A DNA stretch of 62,090 nt, from the NCBI RefSeq assembly GCF_001806875.1, contig NZ_KV786272.1, positions 1 through 62,090 on the forward strand, in the 5' to 3' direction. Both the position numbers and the translations under genes were made by a program. The DNA comes from Corynebacterium sp. HMSC29G08. Lineage in GTDB: Bacteria; Actinomycetota; Actinomycetes; Mycobacteriales; Mycobacteriaceae. This document shows, one piece after another, positions 29,304 to 38,854 of this stretch. The notes under the pieces were generated by a model. That model was not told where the DNA came from, made no database searches, and worked only from the letters and a program-made list of their open reading frames with translations. Within the stretch, counting starts at the first letter, position 1, and each line of letters opens with the position of its first letter.

Positions 29304-29828
29304 TCACGACGCCAACCGCGAATAGGGAACGACCGCTCCTTGTTTCCTATACCTATACAAAGCAGTCTCGGGGCTTTGGTTGCTTCTCGACGTCTCCTTA
29401 CGCCCCCCACCCTTCGCAAACACAACATAACGCCAGTCAAAATCCCCAAACCCAAAGACCTCGCCGTGAAAGGCATCCGCCAACCCGGCTAAATAACTGG
29501 TCACAGCCGTCGCGCCCTTGAGCTGCTGCACCACGTCCTGCGGCTTGAATTGGCGTGATTTCAGTTCGACGACGGTGATGCGTCGATAGTAAAAGTCCAG
29601 CAGTACATAGTCAGCGCGAGCCCCGTAGCGCACCCCCGCTGAGCCCTCCTGCCTGACAAGGCCCTGGTTATCCAACGCGTCTGCTTTGAAGGCAATAACG
29701 CCGCCGGGCACGTTGCCCAACACCACCTCATAGCCGTCCTCTTCCAGGGTGAGGTGCCCGTTGGAATCTGGCACAGCCACAATCTTGGGCTCAAGTATCT
29801 GAAGCACCAACCCCCCAATTCCCCGCAT
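29304..29828 (-). CDS. small PD-(D/E)XK nuclease-like protein paired with an ATPase
   Basis: A 174-residue protein. The core has ARADYVLLD with Asp73, eleven or so residues later TVVELK with Glu88 and Lys90, and a helix with QQL at 101-103. This is the D...ExK...QxxL pattern of the PD-(D/E)XK nuclease fold (NucS/DUF91, Mrr and related families). The first 60 residues form a small strand-rich domain I do not recognise. The start ATG at 29828 is two bases after the stop of the upstream ATPase (TAG-TT-ATG), so translation is tightly coupled and a joint function is likely. It is short compared with NucS. It may be a defence or repair effector; the function is not proven. Confidence 0.72.
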   Translation of the reverse strand: MRGIGGLVLQILEPKIVAVPDSNGHLTLEEDGYEVVLGNVPGGVIAFKADALDNQGLVRQEGSAGVRYGARADYVLLDFYYRRITVVELKSRQFKPQDVVQQLKGATAVTSYLAGLADAFHGEVFGFGDFDWRYVVFAKGGGRKETSRSNQSPETALYRYRKQGAVVPYSRLAS

Positions 29829-29830
29829 AA

Positions 29831-31210
29831 CTACTCAGCCCATCCAACCATGTCTACAAGACGATTCTGATCATCAATCACGTCATCAAACGAGGTCGCC
29901 TCGATACCCTCATCGCTAACGGGAACATCGTGGACGCCGGTAGCGGAGGTGCTATACACCTTCACCTTCTGCGGATCCAGCGCCATGGAGCGGGTAATCC
30001 CTTGCTCACGAAGCACCTCCTCCACCTCATCCGGCGCGGGCACCGCCACAGATGACAGCGAAACAAGCGCGCTAAGTTCTCGGACGATGTAATCCGAATG
30101 GGTAGTAATCAACACCTTGACGCCCTGGTTATGCACAAGCGCGAGTAGGCGCGCAAGCTTTCGCTGGTTGGCGGGGTGCAGGATCAGCTCCGGCTCATCA
30201 ATGATGAGGAAGTCCCCCGGTTTAGCCCGGTACAGAATGTAGAAATTGAGATCCACCAACGACCGGATGGCGCTTGAGCTTGCAATCAATGGCAACGACA
30301 CTTGGCCGGTATCAAAAGTCAGCTGCTGCCCTGTCGCCTTGTATCTACCGCCTGCCATACCTTCGATCAAAATTTGGATCGCTGGGTTCGCCTTCACAAT
30401 CGGGCTGGGTTCCCGCCGCATATCAGGTATGCGTCGAATGAAATCAATGTTCGCATCGACAGCTGCTGGGCGCGCGAAGTCATGGTTTCGAACCACCGCT
30501 TCCCGCTCCGCTGGGTTTTCGGATTCATATAGAGCATCAAGCAATTGTGCCGCGGTGTAATCCAGCTCCCGCTGGAAGATCACCGCGCCTGTCCGTTCCG
30601 CACTAGAAATAAACACGCCCGGAACGGCCGCCCGCAACATCGCCTCAGTGGCGGCGGCACGTACCCAAAACTGGACGCGTTCGGGCGCAGTGTCGGCGTA
30701 CCCTGCGAGCGTCTCAAAGATTAGGGACTGCGTCTCGGCGTCATATCTGATTTCAATAGCCGCGTCTGATCTGCCGATGCGGACGGCGCGACTAAAACCC
30801 TGCAACACGCTGTAGTCCAGGTTGGACACCCGGGCTTGAATTTCTGCCTGGGAAAACAACGTTGGATCTGCCGCAAAGCGTGAACCAAGCCTGCTCGCAA
30901 CACCCTTCGAAATATGAGACACCAACTCTTGCAGAGCCGGTTCTAACGGAGCAAGTTCCAGTCGAGCCACACCTTCAGAGTCAAGCTGCTGACTGATCAG
31001 CTCAGCGTTTTCAATCGCAATCCGATCCCGTCTATAGAACCCGGACGCAGTGTATCGGTGACGTACCGAATCTAGAACCCCAAAGATGGAGTGAGCGAGG
31101 TAAGTCTTGCCCGTGTTGTTCCCGCCGGTGATGACCGTCATTCCGGCGAGACGAATCTCGGCCGACGGCACTGGACCGATCGATCCGAGGCGAAACAGTA
31201 GGTCTGCCAC
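29831..31210 (-). CDS. ABC-type (AAA_15/AAA_21-like) ATPase, first gene of ATPase-nuclease pair
   Basis: A 459-residue cytosolic ATPase with Walker A GGNNTGKT (29-36), a signature-like ASSSAIRSL (310-318), Walker B FLIIDEPELILHP (334-346) and the H-loop LITTHSD (His371). A helical insertion of about 250 residues separates the two halves, as in SMC/Rad50-like and OLD-type ATPases. There is no TOPRIM domain at the C-terminus, so it is not a full OLD nuclease. The GTG start at 31210 has GGAG five bases upstream. Similar ATPases are paired with effectors in abortive-infection and other phage-defence systems, such as AbiL, PARIS and Septu. The coupled partner here is PD-(D/E)XK-like. Confidence 0.82.
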   Translation of the reverse strand: MADLLFRLGSIGPVPSAEIRLAGMTVITGGNNTGKTYLAHSIFGVLDSVRHRYTASGFYRRDRIAIENAELISQQLDSEGVARLELAPLEPALQELVSHISKGVASRLGSRFAADPTLFSQAEIQARVSNLDYSVLQGFSRAVRIGRSDAAIEIRYDAETQSLIFETLAGYADTAPERVQFWVRAAATEAMLRAAVPGVFISSAERTGAVIFQRELDYTAAQLLDALYESENPAEREAVVRNHDFARPAAVDANIDFIRRIPDMRREPSPIVKANPAIQILIEGMAGGRYKATGQQLTFDTGQVSLPLIASSSAIRSLVDLNFYILYRAKPGDFLIIDEPELILHPANQRKLARLLALVHNQGVKVLITTHSDYIVRELSALVSLSSVAVPAPDEVEEVLREQGITRSMALDPQKVKVYSTSATGVHDVPVSDEGIEATSFDDVIDDQNRLVDMVGWAE

Positions 31211-31479
31211 TTCAACTCCAAACGCGCGTTACACGCGAACCCCACCGCTCGCGCTCTTGTTTTCCTGATCCCCTATTAAACCCGACCCCCTACAAAAGAG
31301 GTTGCAAATGGGGCAAGCACTGACAAATATGATGACGGGCCCTTTGCCGGTTCGGCAAACGCGCAGGCGGCCAAGCAGCAAGCGAAAGCCAGCCCGCACA
31401 AAAACCACCAAAACCGTTGACGTTAACAATATAAGCAACCGATAGGTAAAACAGATTTCAAACAGGTACTTTCGTAACC
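31211..31479. other. 269-bp AT-rich gap between divergent genes
   Basis: No gene supported. The region is AT-richer than the flanks, especially 31415-31475 (ACGTTAACAATATAAGCAAC and beyond). It should hold the divergent promoters of the ATPase-nuclease pair and of the dipeptidase. Confidence 0.4.
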
Positions 31480-32850
31480 ATGTCAGAAACGTGCATTCCA
31501 GCCCCGAACCGCGAGCGGATTTTCGCCGACCTTTCCGCTTTAGTCTCCTTCAACTCCCCGCACTCCACCCCCGAGCTGGCCGACCAACATGAGGCGGCGT
31601 GTGCCTGGACTGTCCAAGCTCTTGAGCAGCTGGGCTTGGAGGTCACCCGCCACCCGACGGTGGATGACGCGGACACGGTCATTGGTTATAAGGCGCCGGT
31701 GGGCGACGCGCCGACGGTGCTGCTGTATTCCCACTATGACGTGGTTCCGGCGAATAATCCGGAGGCGTGGACCAGCGATCCGTTCACACTGACTGAGCGC
31801 AACGGCCGTTGGTATGGTCGCGGTGCCGCCGATTGCAAGGGCAACCTGGCCATGCACCTTGAGGCACTGCGCATGTTGGAGGCCGCCGACGGCACGGACC
31901 TCGGCCTCAAGGTTGTCGTCGAGGGTTCGGAAGAGCTCGGCGGCCTGGACGGCCTGGTCAAGTTGATTGAGCAGGAGCCTTCGCTTTTCGACGCTGACGT
32001 GATCCTCATCGCCGATTCCGGCAATGTGGCTGTTGGGGTGCCGACGGTGACGACGTCGCTACGCGGCGGCGCCCAGGTGCACGTGAGTGTGGAGACGCTC
32101 AACGGCGCGATCCACTCCGGCTCCTTCGGCGGTGCCGCCCCGGACGCAGCTCACGCACTGGTGCGCATTGTGGACTCCCTGTTTGATGAGCATGGCCGCA
32201 CGACTATCGACGGTGTGGACGCGACCGCCAAGTGGGAGGGCGACGAGTACTCGCGCGAGGACTTCCGCTCGGACGCTGGTGTGCTCGACGGCGTGCAGCT
32301 GCTCGGCAGCGCGGAAGACCAGCCGGCGGACATGGTGTGGTCGCGCCCGGCGCTAACCATGATCGGCTTTACCTCGACCCCGGTTGCGGAGGCAGTCAAC
32401 GCGGTCAACCCGCGCGCAGAGGCACAGCTGAACCTGCGTGTCCCGGCCGGCATGGACGCGGCTGAGGTGTCGGAAAAGCTGAAGCAGCACATCATTAACC
32501 ACACCCCGTGGGGCGCAAAGGTTGAGGTGGCTGTCTCGGGCGTGAGCAAGCCGTTCGCGGCCGACCCGGAGGGCGAGGCGCTCGCACTGCTCGGCCAGTG
32601 TCTGAAGGACGCCTACGGCAGCGAAAACCTCGCCGTTGTTGGTGCTGGTGGTTCGATCCCGCTGACCATCACACTGCAGGAAACCTTCCCCAACGCCGAG
32701 GTCATTGTGTACGGCGTGGAGGAGCCACTGTGCGGCATCCACGGCGTGGACGAATCGGTAGACCCCACAGAAATTGAACACATTGCCATTGCAGAGGCCA
32801 CGTTCCTCACCCGTTACGGCCGCCCAGAAAGCAGCCCAGAAGGCAACTAA
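31480..32850 (+). CDS. M20 family metallodipeptidase
   Basis: Cytosolic zinc dipeptidase of 456 residues, probably acting on dipeptides in nutrient or peptidoglycan recycling. Metal ligands are visible: His85 and Asp87 in LLYSHYDVVP, Asp118 in RGAADCKGN, Glu151-152 in EGSEELGG, and a late His in CGIHGVDE. A lid or dimerisation domain sits between about residues 190 and 330. It resembles the CNDP/ArgE-DapE-like dipeptidases annotated in corynebacteria; DapE proper is usually shorter. It is followed after 24 bases by the Mrp antiporter operon, which may share its transcript. Confidence 0.88.
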   Translation: MSETCIPAPNRERIFADLSALVSFNSPHSTPELADQHEAACAWTVQALEQLGLEVTRHPTVDDADTVIGYKAPVGDAPTVLLYSHYDVVPANNPEAWTSDPFTLTERNGRWYGRGAADCKGNLAMHLEALRMLEAADGTDLGLKVVVEGSEELGGLDGLVKLIEQEPSLFDADVILIADSGNVAVGVPTVTTSLRGGAQVHVSVETLNGAIHSGSFGGAAPDAAHALVRIVDSLFDEHGRTTIDGVDATAKWEGDEYSREDFRSDAGVLDGVQLLGSAEDQPADMVWSRPALTMIGFTSTPVAEAVNAVNPRAEAQLNLRVPAGMDAAEVSEKLKQHIINHTPWGAKVEVAVSGVSKPFAADPEGEALALLGQCLKDAYGSENLAVVGAGGSIPLTITLQETFPNAEVIVYGVEEPLCGIHGVDESVDPTEIEHIAIAEATFLTRYGRPESSPEGN

Positions 32851-32874
32851 GACTAGTAAGTAGGTTTACGCCGC

Positions 32875-35805
32875 GTGCTCATACTGCTCATCGCCCTATT
32901 CGCCGCCACAGCGGCCGCACCACTTCTGCTGCGGGCGCTGGGCAGGTGGGCATTCGCACTGATCGCACTCGTCCCCGCCGCGGGATTTGTGTGGATAGTG
33001 TCCCTTTTCCACGGCGGCGTGTTCGCCTCCGGCGGAGAGCTCGTCGCCAGCTACGCATGGATGCCGTCTGTCCACATGAACCTGGAGTTTCGGCTCGACG
33101 CCCTAGCGGGCCTGTTCAGCCTGATCATCCTGGGTGTTGGCGCGCTGGTGCTGTTTTATTGTTGGGGCTACTTCGACTCCAACCCGATTCGGTTGGCGGC
33201 GTTTGCGTCGCAGCTGACCATGTTCGCCACCGTCATGTACGGCCTGGTTATCGCGGACAACTTCCTGCTCATGTACGTGTTCTGGGAGTTGACGTCGATT
33301 CTGTCGTATTTGTTGGTGTCGTATTACGGCGAGAAGGCGTCGTCACGCAGAGCGGCCCTGCAAGCGCTGATGGTAACCACCTTTGGTGGGCTGGCAATGC
33401 TGGTGGGCATCAACCTGCTCGGGCACCAGACCGGCATTTGGCAGCTGTCCGGCATCTCGCAGATTGCGGACATTGAAAACACCACCGGCATTTCCGCCGC
33501 AATTGTCCTGATCATGCTGGGCGCGCTGACCAAGTCCGCCCAGGCACCATGGCACTTCTGGCTGCCCGGCGCGATGGCTGCGCCTACCCCGGTGTCTGCC
33601 TACCTGCACTCCGCGGCGATGGTGAAAGCCGGCATTTACCTGGTGGCACGGTTGGCCCCAGATATGTCGGCGGTGACCACTTGGCACCTTGTAGTGATTA
33701 CCACCGGCTGCTTCACCATGCTGCTGGGTGGCTGGATGGCGCTCAAGCAGCGCGACCTGAAGCTGGTGCTGGCGTACGGCACGGTCTCCCAGCTGGGCTT
33801 TATCACCGCGGTGATCGGTATTGGTTCCCGCGAGGCAACCATGGCTGGCCTGGCGCTGACCTTTGCGCACTCCCTGTTTAAGGCGGCGCTGTTTATGGTG
33901 GTCGGCGCGATTGACCACGCAACTGGCACGAGGGATCTGAACAAGCTTTCCGGGTTGGGCCGCAGCCACCCGCTGCTGGCTGCAATCGCTATTGTTTCCG
34001 GCGCGTCCATGGCGGGCATTCCGCCGCTGTTCGGCTTTGTGTCCAAGGAAGCCGCGCTGGAGACCGTACTGCATGAGCAGCTGCTAGTTGGTATGCCTGG
34101 CAAGATCATGCTGGTGGTGCTGGTGGTTGGCTCGGTGCTGACCATGGCCTACACCCTCTACTTCCTGTGGGGCGCGTTTGCCACCAAGCGTGAGCACGAC
34201 CGCACCCCGTCCGAGGCTGTACTGCAGATGCACGCAATCGGCCCCACCATGTGGCTTTCGCCGCTGGTGCTCACCATGTTCACCATCTTCTTCGGCATGG
34301 TGCCGCGCAGACTTTCCCGGCTTATCAACGAGTACCTGGACGTGAGCTTCCCCGGCGTCGATTCTGCGCAGCTTGCGCTGTGGCACGGCATTAACGTGCC
34401 ACTGATCCTGACCGCGGTGATCATCGCAGCTGGTTCCGTCTTGTTCTGGCAGCGCGACCTACTGAAAAAGGCGCAATCGGAGCGCCCCGCGCTTGGCAAC
34501 GCCGACGCGCTCTGGGACAACATCCTGGCCACGCTTCGCCGCTGGTCGCTGCGCTTGACGGCGTCCACGCAGCGTGGTTCCTTGACCATCAACCTGGCGG
34601 TAATCTTCGCCGTGGTGATGGCCGTGCCTTTGGCCGCACTGATCCTTGGCGCAAGCAACAGCATCCAGATGGTGGTGTGGGACAACGTATGGCAGGCCAT
34701 TGTGGTTGTGCTCATGGTCGGCGCCGCCGTGTTCGCCACCGTGCAGCGCAACCGCCTCTCGGCCGTAATCATGGTCAGCCTCACCGGCTACTGCCTGGCG
34801 CTGATCTTCGCCCTGCACGGCGCACCAGATCTGGCACTGACACAAACGCTGGTGGAAACCATTGTCATGGTGCTGTTCATGCTGGTGCTTCGCAAGATGC
34901 CGACGGATGTGGAACAGCGTCACGACGACAACCGTCTGCGCGCCTGGCTATCCATCGGCACGGGTGTTTCCGTTGTTGTGGTTGCCATGACGGCGATCTC
35001 GGCGCGCGTGGCGGAGCCAATCTCCGTACACATGCCGGATCTGGCCTACGAGATCGGCCACGGCCGCAACGTGGTCAACGTGCTGCTGGTGGACCTGCGT
35101 GCCGCCGATACCTTCGGCGAGATCATCGTGCTGGTGATCGCCGCAACCGGCATCGCCAGCCTGATCTTTGGCACCGGTAACTTCGGCCGTACATCCCACC
35201 GCCCAACGCTGTCCACCACCCGCCCGCGGTGGCTGTCCTCCGGCGTGCCAAGTGAGACTGAGCTCAACCGCCAAATCATGGTGGACGTGGTCACGCGGCT
35301 GCTGTTCCCGTCCATGATGCTGCTCTCCCTGTACTTCTTCTTCTCGGGCCACAACGCCCCCGGCGGCGGTTTCGCCGGCGGCCTCGTTGCAGCACTCGCG
35401 TTTACGCTTCGCTACCTTGCCGGCGGTTACAGGGAAATCGAGGACGCTTTGCCTATCGACGCAGCACGCATCCTCGGCACCGGCATCCTCCTGTCCTCCG
35501 TAGCCTTTACGGTGCCAATGCTGTTCGGCCACCCGCCGCTGATGAGCTCCTTTGCAGAGTTCGAGCTGCCGCTGATTGGTCTGGTCGCTGTGCCGTCGGC
35601 ACTGGTGTTTGACGCCGGCGTCTACCTGATTGTGATCGGCCTGATCATGCACGTGCTGCCGTCCATGGGTGCGCACCTTGACCGTGAGGATGAGGCCCGT
35701 AAGGACCGCGCCCGTGACCGCGCACGCGAGCTGCAGCAGAAGAACGAAAAACGTCGCAGGAGACTGAGTCGGATTACTACCACCACACGAAAGGAGACCA
35801 AGTAG
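32875..35805 (+). CDS. mrpA: Mrp Na+/H+ antiporter subunit A fused to subunit B
   Basis: Large membrane subunit of the six- or seven-protein cation/proton antiporter, related to complex I NuoL. The 976-residue protein has about 20 membrane segments. A proton-channel core lies around 110-420 (LTSILSYLLVSYYGE, LTKSAQAPWHFWLPGAMAAPTPVSA). Its C-terminal 190 residues (from about 775) are the MrpB domain: IMVDVVTRLLFPSMMLLSLY and FSGHNAPGGGFAGGLVAALA. Hence no separate mrpB gene. A GTG at 32875 is the start. It begins the tightly packed operon A/B-C-D-E-F-G, which exports Na+ and maintains pH. Confidence 0.94.
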   Translation: MLILLIALFAATAAAPLLLRALGRWAFALIALVPAAGFVWIVSLFHGGVFASGGELVASYAWMPSVHMNLEFRLDALAGLFSLIILGVGALVLFYCWGYFDSNPIRLAAFASQLTMFATVMYGLVIADNFLLMYVFWELTSILSYLLVSYYGEKASSRRAALQALMVTTFGGLAMLVGINLLGHQTGIWQLSGISQIADIENTTGISAAIVLIMLGALTKSAQAPWHFWLPGAMAAPTPVSAYLHSAAMVKAGIYLVARLAPDMSAVTTWHLVVITTGCFTMLLGGWMALKQRDLKLVLAYGTVSQLGFITAVIGIGSREATMAGLALTFAHSLFKAALFMVVGAIDHATGTRDLNKLSGLGRSHPLLAAIAIVSGASMAGIPPLFGFVSKEAALETVLHEQLLVGMPGKIMLVVLVVGSVLTMAYTLYFLWGAFATKREHDRTPSEAVLQMHAIGPTMWLSPLVLTMFTIFFGMVPRRLSRLINEYLDVSFPGVDSAQLALWHGINVPLILTAVIIAAGSVLFWQRDLLKKAQSERPALGNADALWDNILATLRRWSLRLTASTQRGSLTINLAVIFAVVMAVPLAALILGASNSIQMVVWDNVWQAIVVVLMVGAAVFATVQRNRLSAVIMVSLTGYCLALIFALHGAPDLALTQTLVETIVMVLFMLVLRKMPTDVEQRHDDNRLRAWLSIGTGVSVVVVAMTAISARVAEPISVHMPDLAYEIGHGRNVVNVLLVDLRAADTFGEIIVLVIAATGIASLIFGTGNFGRTSHRPTLSTTRPRWLSSGVPSETELNRQIMVDVVTRLLFPSMMLLSLYFFFSGHNAPGGGFAGGLVAALAFTLRYLAGGYREIEDALPIDAARILGTGILLSSVAFTVPMLFGHPPLMSSFAEFELPLIGLVAVPSALVFDAGVYLIVIGLIMHVLPSMGAHLDREDEARKDRARDRARELQQKNEKRRRRLSRITTTTRKETK

Positions 35806-36297
35806 ATGGAAGCCAACCTGTTCCTGCTCATCGGCTCCGGTGTGCTGATCGCCTGCGGCGTGTACATGATGCTGGATCGTGCGCTGACCCGCATGATCCT
35901 CGGCGTGCTGTTGCTTGGTAACGGCGCGAACCTGCTGCTCCTGCAAGCCGGCGGTAAAGCCGGCGCGCCTCCCATTCTTGGGCGTACCTCTGAAACTGCC
36001 GACGGCATGGCAGACCCCCTAGCGCAGGCAATGATCCTGACTGCGATTGTGATCTCCATGGCGCTGGCTGGGTTCATGCTGTCGCTGATGTATCGCCAGT
36101 ACCGCTACCGCACGGACGACGTGATTGAGCGCGATGAGGAAGACCATGCAATTGCCACCCGCCCCACCACGCCCTCGGCTGCCCCGGACCACGATCTGTC
36201 CGAAGACCCGGAGACCGGACGCCTGTCTGCTAGTGGCGACGCCTTCGGTCCACGCACCTTCGAAAGCCCGGTAAAGGAGGTGGACGGTGACAGGTAG
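35806..36297 (+). CDS. mrpC: Mrp antiporter subunit C
   Basis: NuoK-like subunit with three membrane segments in the first 95 residues (including GVYMMLDRALTRMILGVLLLGN-like text and MILTAIVISMALAGFML). A charged cytoplasmic tail of about 65 residues is longer than usual. The ATG follows the mrpA stop directly (TAG-ATG). The end overlaps mrpD by 11 bases, so all are translated together. Confidence 0.94.
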   Translation: MEANLFLLIGSGVLIACGVYMMLDRALTRMILGVLLLGNGANLLLLQAGGKAGAPPILGRTSETADGMADPLAQAMILTAIVISMALAGFMLSLMYRQYRYRTDDVIERDEEDHAIATRPTTPSAAPDHDLSEDPETGRLSASGDAFGPRTFESPVKEVDGDR

Positions 36298-37999
36298 TTT
36301 GATGGCGTTCGCGGAGGCGTCGTTAAGCATGATGCCCTATCTCACGGCCATGCCGATCCTGCTGCCAGCCGTGGCTGCGGCGCTGATTTTCGTGGTGCGG
36401 CCACTGCAGCTGCAGCGCACCATTGCCCTTGGCACCCTGTTTGCGCTGGCAGTCATCGCCGCAACCATGATCATTACTGTGGACGTTCACGGCATCCACA
36501 CCGTACAAATGGGCGGCTGGGACGCACCGATTGGCATCACGCTGGTTGCGGATCGCTTGAGCACCGTGATGCTGTTCGTCTCCTCCATCGTGCTGTTTGC
36601 GGTGATGTGGTACGGCATTTCGCAGGGTCTTCGCGACGGCGACGAGGACGACCCAGTCGCCGTATTCCTCCCCGTCTACATGCTGTTGTCCATGGGCGTG
36701 AACCTGTCATTTCTGGCGGGTGACCTGTTCAACCTGTACGTGGGCTTCGAGGTGTTCCTGGTTGCCTCGTACGTGCTGCTGACACTGGGCGCTTCGCCCG
36801 GGCGTGTGCGCGCGGGCATTGGTTACGTGATGGTGTCCGTGGCTTCCTCCATGGTGTTCCTGTTTGCCCTGGCGCTGATCTACGCGTCCGTGGGCACAGT
36901 GAACATGGCGCAGGTGGGTATCCGCATGGAGGACATCCCCACCGGCACCCGCGCCGCGATTTTTGCCACGTTGCTCGTGGCGTTTGGTATTAAAGCGGCG
37001 GTGTTCCCGCTGGATGCGTGGCTGCCGGACTCCTACCCCACGGCGGCGTCGCTGGTAACCGCGGTGTTCGCGGGCCTTTTGACCAAGGTTGGCGTGTACG
37101 CAATTATCCGTATGCGCTCGGTGGTCTTTAGCGACGGCTCACTAGACACCCTTTTGATGTGGGTGGCGCTTTTAACCATGATCGTGGGCATCATGGGTGC
37201 GCTGGCGCAAAACGACATCAAACGTCTGCTGTCATTTACCCTGGTCAGCCACATTGGCTACATGATCTTCGGCATCGCACTGACCTCTGTGCAGGGGCTT
37301 TCCGGCGCGATCTTCTACGCCATTCACCACATTCTGGTGCAAACGTCCCTGTTCCTCGTGGTGGGCCTGATTGAGCGCCAGGCGGGTTCCGCACAGCTGC
37401 GCCGCCTCGGCTCTTTGATCTACACCTCACCGCTGGTGGCCATCTTGTACTTCATCCCGGCGCTGAACCTGGGCGGCATTCCACCTCTGTCCGGCTACCT
37501 GGGCAAAGTCATGCTTATCCAAGCCGGTGCCCAGCAAGGCACCTGGCTTGCGTGGGTCCTTATCGCCGGTGCGGTGGTTACCTCCCTGCTCACCTTGTAT
37601 GCCATGATCCTGGTGTGGTCGAAGGCGTTCCTGCGCGACCGCGCAGATGCCCCCGAAGGCGAAGTGGCCCTGGCACGCCCGTCCAACCTGGCGTACCGCT
37701 ACAGCACCACCACCATGGCAGAGCGCGAAGACCCGGGCCGCGTGCCCGTTGGCATGATGGCATCGACAGCGCTGCTGGTGGCAGCGTCCTTGTCCATCAC
37801 GGTGCTGGCCGGCCCAATCTCTGACGTGACGGACCGCGCCGCCCAATCCGCACAGGACCAGTCCATCTACCGCGACGCCGTCCTCCACCCCGACCCGGAG
37901 AACCCGACGCGGCGCCCCGAGTTGTTTTTGGTGCCCACGCTGGACAACTCTTCGTCGGACTCCCAAACCAACCGACCCACCACCGGAGGTGAACGCTGA
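36287..37999 (+). CDS. mrpD: Mrp antiporter subunit D
   Basis: NuoM/N-like proton-translocating subunit of 570 residues with about 14 membrane segments. Characteristic parts include FNLYVGFEVFLVASYVLL, KAAVFPLDAWLPDSYPTA with the key Lys, and GGIPPLSGYLGK. The GTG at 36287 has AGGAGG correctly placed upstream (36275-36280) and lies inside the mrpC end. The soluble C-terminal tail (about 70 residues) is unusually long. The stop overlaps the mrpE start (TGATG). Confidence 0.94.
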   Translation: MTGSLMAFAEASLSMMPYLTAMPILLPAVAAALIFVVRPLQLQRTIALGTLFALAVIAATMIITVDVHGIHTVQMGGWDAPIGITLVADRLSTVMLFVSSIVLFAVMWYGISQGLRDGDEDDPVAVFLPVYMLLSMGVNLSFLAGDLFNLYVGFEVFLVASYVLLTLGASPGRVRAGIGYVMVSVASSMVFLFALALIYASVGTVNMAQVGIRMEDIPTGTRAAIFATLLVAFGIKAAVFPLDAWLPDSYPTAASLVTAVFAGLLTKVGVYAIIRMRSVVFSDGSLDTLLMWVALLTMIVGIMGALAQNDIKRLLSFTLVSHIGYMIFGIALTSVQGLSGAIFYAIHHILVQTSLFLVVGLIERQAGSAQLRRLGSLIYTSPLVAILYFIPALNLGGIPPLSGYLGKVMLIQAGAQQGTWLAWVLIAGAVVTSLLTLYAMILVWSKAFLRDRADAPEGEVALARPSNLAYRYSTTTMAEREDPGRVPVGMMASTALLVAASLSITVLAGPISDVTDRAAQSAQDQSIYRDAVLHPDPENPTRRPELFLVPTLDNSSSDSQTNRPTTGGER

Positions 38000-38574
38000 T
38001 GGCTTCCCCGCTGCAACGTTTAAATAACCGGCTGCGCTGGCCGTTCGTCCTCTGGCTGACGTTCATGTGGATCCTCCTCATGGGCGACCTGACATGGGGC
38101 AACCTCATCGCCGGGGTGCTGTTAGGCCTAGCCGTTGTGCTGGTGCTGCCGCTGCCGCCAGTGCCGCGCCAACACACCACTATCCGTTGGGATCGCCTCA
38201 TCAGGTTCGTGTTGAGGTGGCTGTGGGACTTGATCGTGGCGTCTGCACGCGTGGCCTGGCTGGCGCTGCGACCCGCCCCCACCCCGAAGGGTGCGATCGT
38301 GCAGGTACCCATGCGCGTATCATCTGAGCTGGTACTTTACTTAGCAACGTGCGCCTACAACCTCCAGCCCGGCGGCACCGTCACCGACATCAACGTGGCA
38401 AAACGCCTCTGGACCGTGCACCTTCTGGACGCCAGCACGCCCCAAGCCCTCGAACGCGAAATCCAAAACGTAGCCACCCTAGAGCGGCAGATGATCGACA
38501 TCTTCGAAAACCCACCACGCAGCCTCAAACGCTCCGTAAACGAAGCCCCGCGGGCACGAAAGGTAACGCACTGA
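37999..38574 (+). CDS. mrpE: Mrp antiporter subunit E
   Basis: A 191-residue subunit with two or three N-terminal membrane segments and a soluble C-terminal domain. LTFMWILLMGDLTWGNLIAG and SSELVLYLATCAYNLQPGG are typical of MrpE. MrpE is found only in Mrp antiporters, not in complex I, so it confirms the operon type. It overlaps mrpD by one base and is followed by mrpF with a one-base gap. Confidence 0.92.
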   Translation: MASPLQRLNNRLRWPFVLWLTFMWILLMGDLTWGNLIAGVLLGLAVVLVLPLPPVPRQHTTIRWDRLIRFVLRWLWDLIVASARVAWLALRPAPTPKGAIVQVPMRVSSELVLYLATCAYNLQPGGTVTDINVAKRLWTVHLLDASTPQALEREIQNVATLERQMIDIFENPPRSLKRSVNEAPRARKVTH

Positions 38575-38575
38575 C

Positions 38576-38854
38576 ATGGACCCCACGCTGTACAACATCT
38601 TCCTAGCCATTGCGGCCGTGCTGCTAGCGATGGGCTTTTTCATCGTGTTCTGGCGCATCGTCGTCGGCCCGAACTCCATGGACCGCATGCTGGCCAACGA
38701 CGGCATCACCGCATCCCTACAGTGCGTGCTGGCGCTCTACATCTGCTGGACGCTAGACACCACCGTAGTCAACGTCATGATCGTGATTGCGCTGCTCGGA
38801 TTCATCGCATCCCTATCCGTGGCGCGATTCCGCAAGAGGGACGGTGCGCACTAA
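38576..38854 (+). CDS. mrpF: Mrp antiporter subunit F
   Basis: A 92-residue subunit with three membrane segments. The family motif RIVVGPNSMDRMLANDG sits between TM1 and TM2. The stop TAA overlaps the start of mrpG (TAATG). It works with MrpG in assembly of the full complex at the membrane. Confidence 0.94.
   Translation: MDPTLYNIFLAIAAVLLAMGFFIVFWRIVVGPNSMDRMLANDGITASLQCVLALYICWTLDTTVVNVMIVIALLGFIASLSVARFRKRDGAH

Noticed and set aside
31229..31438. 69-codon leftward frame in the ATPase/dipeptidase gap
   Set aside because: It lies in an AT-rich promoter-like region, has no ribosome-binding site, and shows no recognisable domain beyond chance hydrophobic residues.
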